The position numbers and the translations under genes were made by a program. The notes below the pieces were generated by a model. That model was not told the origin of the DNA. It searched no databases and saw only the letters and a list, made by a program, of their open reading frames with translations. A stretch of DNA of 7,344 nt. Origin: RGIG426 sp045600765. Lineage in GTDB: Bacteria > Bacillota > Clostridia > Oscillospirales > Acutalibacteraceae. The DNA is taken from contig JAZRYM010000041.1 in assembly GCA_045600765.1 (NCBI GenBank), positions 1-7,344 on the forward strand. Direction: 5' to 3'. This document shows positions 5,847 through 7,344 of the stretch, one piece after another (within the stretch, counting starts at the first letter, position 1; each line of letters opens with the position of its first letter).

Positions 5847-6314
5847 CTAATCCTCTCTGGCGATTTTGGTCAGCGCTTTTTGCGTTCCGGTGGCGGGGTC
5901 GGTCAAATCCCCGCCCACGATTTTTTCTTTGTAAAGGCACAAGTGGGCGATGTACGCCGTGCCGTCTTCCGTTTGCACGTTCCACGCAAAGCGTTTGACG
6001 GTGTGCCCGCAGTAGAGTCCCAAGTTAAACCCGCCTTGCATCTGCAACCCGTTGTAGGCGATAAAAGCGGCATCGCGCGGGTTTTCGGGGATTTTTATCT
6101 CCTCGGACGACAGCGGGGTTTCGCCCGCAACGTAGCCGAGTGAGCGCAGAAACGCCTGCTGTTTTTGCGGCGTATCTGCCACCACCGCGGCGGTGGCACG
6201 GTATTCCGTTTCGGGAACAAACAACGCCACCCCGAGCAGAGCCAGTCCGAGCGCGACGGCGCACACCGCGGCGCACAACTGTTTTCCCGTGGTTTTGACT
6301 GAAAGGACAAACAT
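5847..6314 (-). CDS. DUF4830-type membrane-anchored protein
   Basis: A protein of 155 residues with unknown function. A short basic N-terminus is followed by one hydrophobic helix (about 11-33, Ala/Leu/Val-rich), so it is a signal-anchored or exported protein with the rest outside. The C-terminal part carries features I associate with DUF4830: FIAYNGLQMQGGFNLGLYCGH (split here as FIAYNGLQMQ and GGFNLGLYCGH), VKRFAWNV, and an end segment KEKIVGGDL. Such proteins are typical of Clostridia. I chose ATG 6314 over ATG 6344 because AAGGAG lies nine bases before 6314, while 6344 has no ribosome binding site. The rsuA gene follows after 26 bases. A TACAAT box lies at about 6345 without a convincing -35 box, so the promoter is unclear. 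Confidence 0.75.
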   Translation of the reverse strand: MFVLSVKTTGKQLCAAVCAVALGLALLGVALFVPETEYRATAAVVADTPQKQQAFLRSLGYVAGETPLSSEEIKIPENPRDAAFIAYNGLQMQGGFNLGLYCGHTVKRFAWNVQTEDGTAYIAHLCLYKEKIVGGDLTDPATGTQKALTKIARED

Positions 6315-6415
6315 ACAAAACAACTCCTTTTTTGGTTGTTTCATTGTATGTCCGCTCTGCCGCCGCTATGCCGAAAAACAGAAAAATCCCGCCCGGCCGT
6401 AACGTCGTCAACATA

Positions 6416-6598
6416 ACCTGCTACTAAACAAACAGCAGGTGGGCGCCGCCCGTCGGGTTCGCGGCTTCCAACGTCCCGTCGGACGGAAAATCCGCCGACG
6501 GGGAGGCCTGCCATCCACCGACGGAGAAAGGCTCCCTTTTACAAAATGTAGTAGGGTTAAAAGACAACGATTCACGCACCGGGCAGGGTGCACGCTTT
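6416..6598 (-). ncRNA. ssrS: Candidate 6S RNA
   Basis: This stretch without a credible ORF lies just after the DUF1292 stop codon. On the minus strand it has a 6S-like layout. The 5' part (GCACCCTGCCCGGTGCG) can pair imperfectly with the 3' part (CGGGCGGCGCCCACC). An unpaired middle holds CTTTTAACCCTACTAC and AAAAGGGAGCC, which resemble clostridial 6S sequences as I remember them. The apex is a strong hairpin, CCCGTCGG-CGGA-TTT-TCCG-T-CCGACGGG (plus positions 6475-6502). The 3' end has ACCTGCT/AGCAGGT arms (6434-6440, 6416-6422) and no good T tract. 6S RNA binds sigma-A RNA polymerase and damps transcription in stationary phase. No strong promoter is visible directly upstream, so it may be processed from the DUF1292 transcript. 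The ends are approximate, and another structured RNA is possible. Confidence 0.55.
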
Positions 6599-6938
6599 AT
6601 TCTTCGCTTTGGATTTCGTAAAAATCAGACAACCGCTCCTCAAACACGGTGGCGAGTTCGTCGTATAACTCGTCGTCCTCGACGGGCGCAAGCATAAAGC
6701 CGTCGCCGTCCTCGACCACTTGGACGATAATCAGTTCGCCGTCACCCGACAACACGTCTTCGTCGTTGTCATAAACGGGGAGCAACGCCAAAAAGCGACC
6801 GTCCTCATTTTCCACGGCATCCAGTTTTTCAAAGGAGTAGGTCACCCCGTCTTCGCCGGTCACGTTGACGTATTCGGGAGTGTATTCCTCGTCGTCCTCC
6901 GGCTCCAAAGCGGGATTGTTCTGGTCAAATTCGCTCAT
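6597..6938 (-). CDS. DUF1292 (YrzB-like) acidic protein
   Basis: A very acidic protein of 113 residues with no signal peptide or membrane segment, hence cytoplasmic. The DUF1292 core covers about 23-105: VTGEDGVTYSFEKLDAVE, then FLALLPVYDNDE, ELIIVQVVEDGDGFMLAPVEDDE, and a C-terminal helix ATVFEERL. The N-terminal 20 residues are an Asp/Glu/Pro-rich tail. The function of the family is unknown. In many Bacillota it sits near ruvX (yrrK) and the ireB/YrzL genes; here those are absent and the gene stands alone between its own promoter and the putative 6S RNA. The start is set by a perfect AAGGAGG eight bases upstream of ATG 6938. Confidence 0.88.
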   Translation of the reverse strand: MSEFDQNNPALEPEDDEEYTPEYVNVTGEDGVTYSFEKLDAVENEDGRFLALLPVYDNDEDVLSGDGELIIVQVVEDGDGFMLAPVEDDELYDELATVFEERLSDFYEIQSEE

Positions 6939-6968
6939 ACGTGTGTCCTCCTTATGTTTTCTGCTTTC

Positions 6969-6997
6969 ATTGTACCGAAAATTCTCCCGTTCGTCAA
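6969..6997 (-). promoter_or_regulatory. Sigma-A-type promoter of the DUF1292 gene
   Basis: On the minus strand, TTGACG (6992-6997) and TACAAT (6969-6974) are 17 bases apart, each one base from consensus. The predicted start is near 6962, giving a leader of about 24 bases. It could also drive the putative 6S RNA by readthrough. Confidence 0.85.
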
Positions 6998-7084
6998 GAG
7001 GAAAAGCAAGGGGAAATGCAGAATTAAAAATTGAGAATTACCTCCGGCGCGCATCGTAGGGGACGGCGACCGTGTTTGCACTTC

Positions 7085-7105
7085 TTCACTCTTCACTCTT
7101 CACTC
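7085..7105 (+). repeat. TTCACTC heptamer, three tandem copies
   Basis: Three exact TTCACTC units (7085-7091, 7092-7098, 7099-7105), preceded by CTTC. It is noncoding and lies 16 bases after the GTAGGGGACGGCG repeat. Confidence 0.9.
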
Positions 7106-7112
7106 CCACGCC

Positions 7113-7220
7113 AACGCACAAACGCGGTGCACCGACCGACGGCGGCAAGACCAAGGCCTTGCCCTACGTCATCATTCGACATTTTATCGCACAAACCCGC
7201 ACTAACGCACAAACGCGGTG
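7113..7220 (+). repeat. Pair of 17-bp direct repeats AACGCACAAACGCGGTG
   Basis: Exact copies at 7113-7129 and 7204-7220, 91 bases apart. The first is followed by CACCGACCGACGG and the second by TAGGGACCGACGA, so similarity continues weakly. A one-mismatch version of the 3' part of the repeat lies at 3646-3659. Confidence 0.85.
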
Positions 7221-7287
7221 TAGGGACCGACGACCGGTTGCGGTGCGTAACCATAAAACGGTATGTCATTTTGAGAAGGGGCGTAGA

Positions 7288-7301
7288 GGGGGGCGCCCCC
7301 C
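7288..7301. repeat. Perfect GC palindrome
   Basis: GGGGGGCGCCCCCC is a 14-bp perfect palindrome with no loop bases, in a GC-rich tail that continues to the window end. It has no T tract, so it is not an intrinsic terminator. Confidence 0.6.
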
Positions 7302-7344
7302 ACACCCTCGCCCAGGGATGGAACCGGATCGCAGGGGGCGGCGC

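Larger units (their letters stand above)
7000..7344. other. Noncoding repeat-rich region to the window end
   Basis: No believable gene is present; the open frames here lack ribosome binding sites and protein-like composition. The stretch is a patchwork of short repeats: an AT-rich GAATTAAAAATTGAGAATTA (7021-7040), GTAGGGGACGGCG (7056-7068), three TTCACTC heptamers, two copies of a 17-bp repeat, and a GC-rich end with a 14-bp palindrome. Such mosaics are typical of intergenic miniature repeats in Ruminococcaceae-like genomes (my recollection, not checked). The gene beyond 7344 is unknown. Confidence 0.7.

Noticed and set aside
6945..6970. cre-like TGAAAGCAGAAAACA (minus strand) near the DUF1292 start
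   Set aside because: It needs a one-base insertion and lacks the central CG of a cre site, so it is probably chance.
7093..7305. 70-codon minus-strand frame in the end region
   Set aside because: It is built from short dispersed repeats, has no ribosome binding site, and its translation does not look like a protein family.

Overview
The window looks like chromosomal DNA from a fairly GC-rich Bacillota of the class Clostridia, probably near Ruminococcus/Oscillospiraceae. The reasons are a secreted protein with a C-terminal type I dockerin (a cellulosome-type module), a YrzB/DUF1292 protein, a DUF4830 protein, an MsmX/UgpC-type sugar ABC ATPase, near-perfect AGGAGG ribosome binding sites and sigma-A-like promoters. 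This placement is inferred from gene content only.

Layout. (1) Positions 1-2070, plus strand: the distal end of a histidine operon, with hisA (cut by the window edge), hisF and a fused hisIE, overlapping or closely spaced and closed by a clear intrinsic terminator. (2) 2082-3639, plus strand: an independent unit with its own consensus promoter, a catabolite-response-like site at the predicted start of transcription, and a secreted protein made of a signal peptide, two copies of an unnamed module, a long Thr-rich linker and a dockerin, followed by a strong terminator. (3) 3640-3738: a short block of dispersed-repeat sequence between two convergent terminators. (4) 3739-5044, minus strand: an orphan sugar-importer ATPase with terminator, promoter, a perfect inverted repeat over the -35 box and a hairpin near the mRNA 5' end. 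(5) 5074-6314, minus strand: a likely two-gene unit of a membrane-anchored DUF4830 protein and an RsuA-family 16S rRNA pseudouridine synthase. (6) 6416-6598: a gene-free, strongly structured stretch that I read, with moderate confidence, as a 6S RNA gene on the minus strand. (7) 6597-6997, minus strand: an acidic DUF1292 protein with a consensus promoter. (8) 7000-7344: noncoding DNA rich in short repeats, some shared with block 3.

How it fits together: the his genes act in one pathway (PRFAR formation from PR-ATP, then cleavage to IGP and AICAR). The dockerin protein and the sugar ATPase could both serve polysaccharide use, one outside the cell and one powering uptake, but that link rests only on proximity and family knowledge. 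I found no clear new multi-gene system, CRISPR array, prophage or transposase. The most distinctive items are the non-enzymatic dockerin protein and its regulatory region, the operator-like repeats at the ATPase promoter, and the putative 6S RNA.
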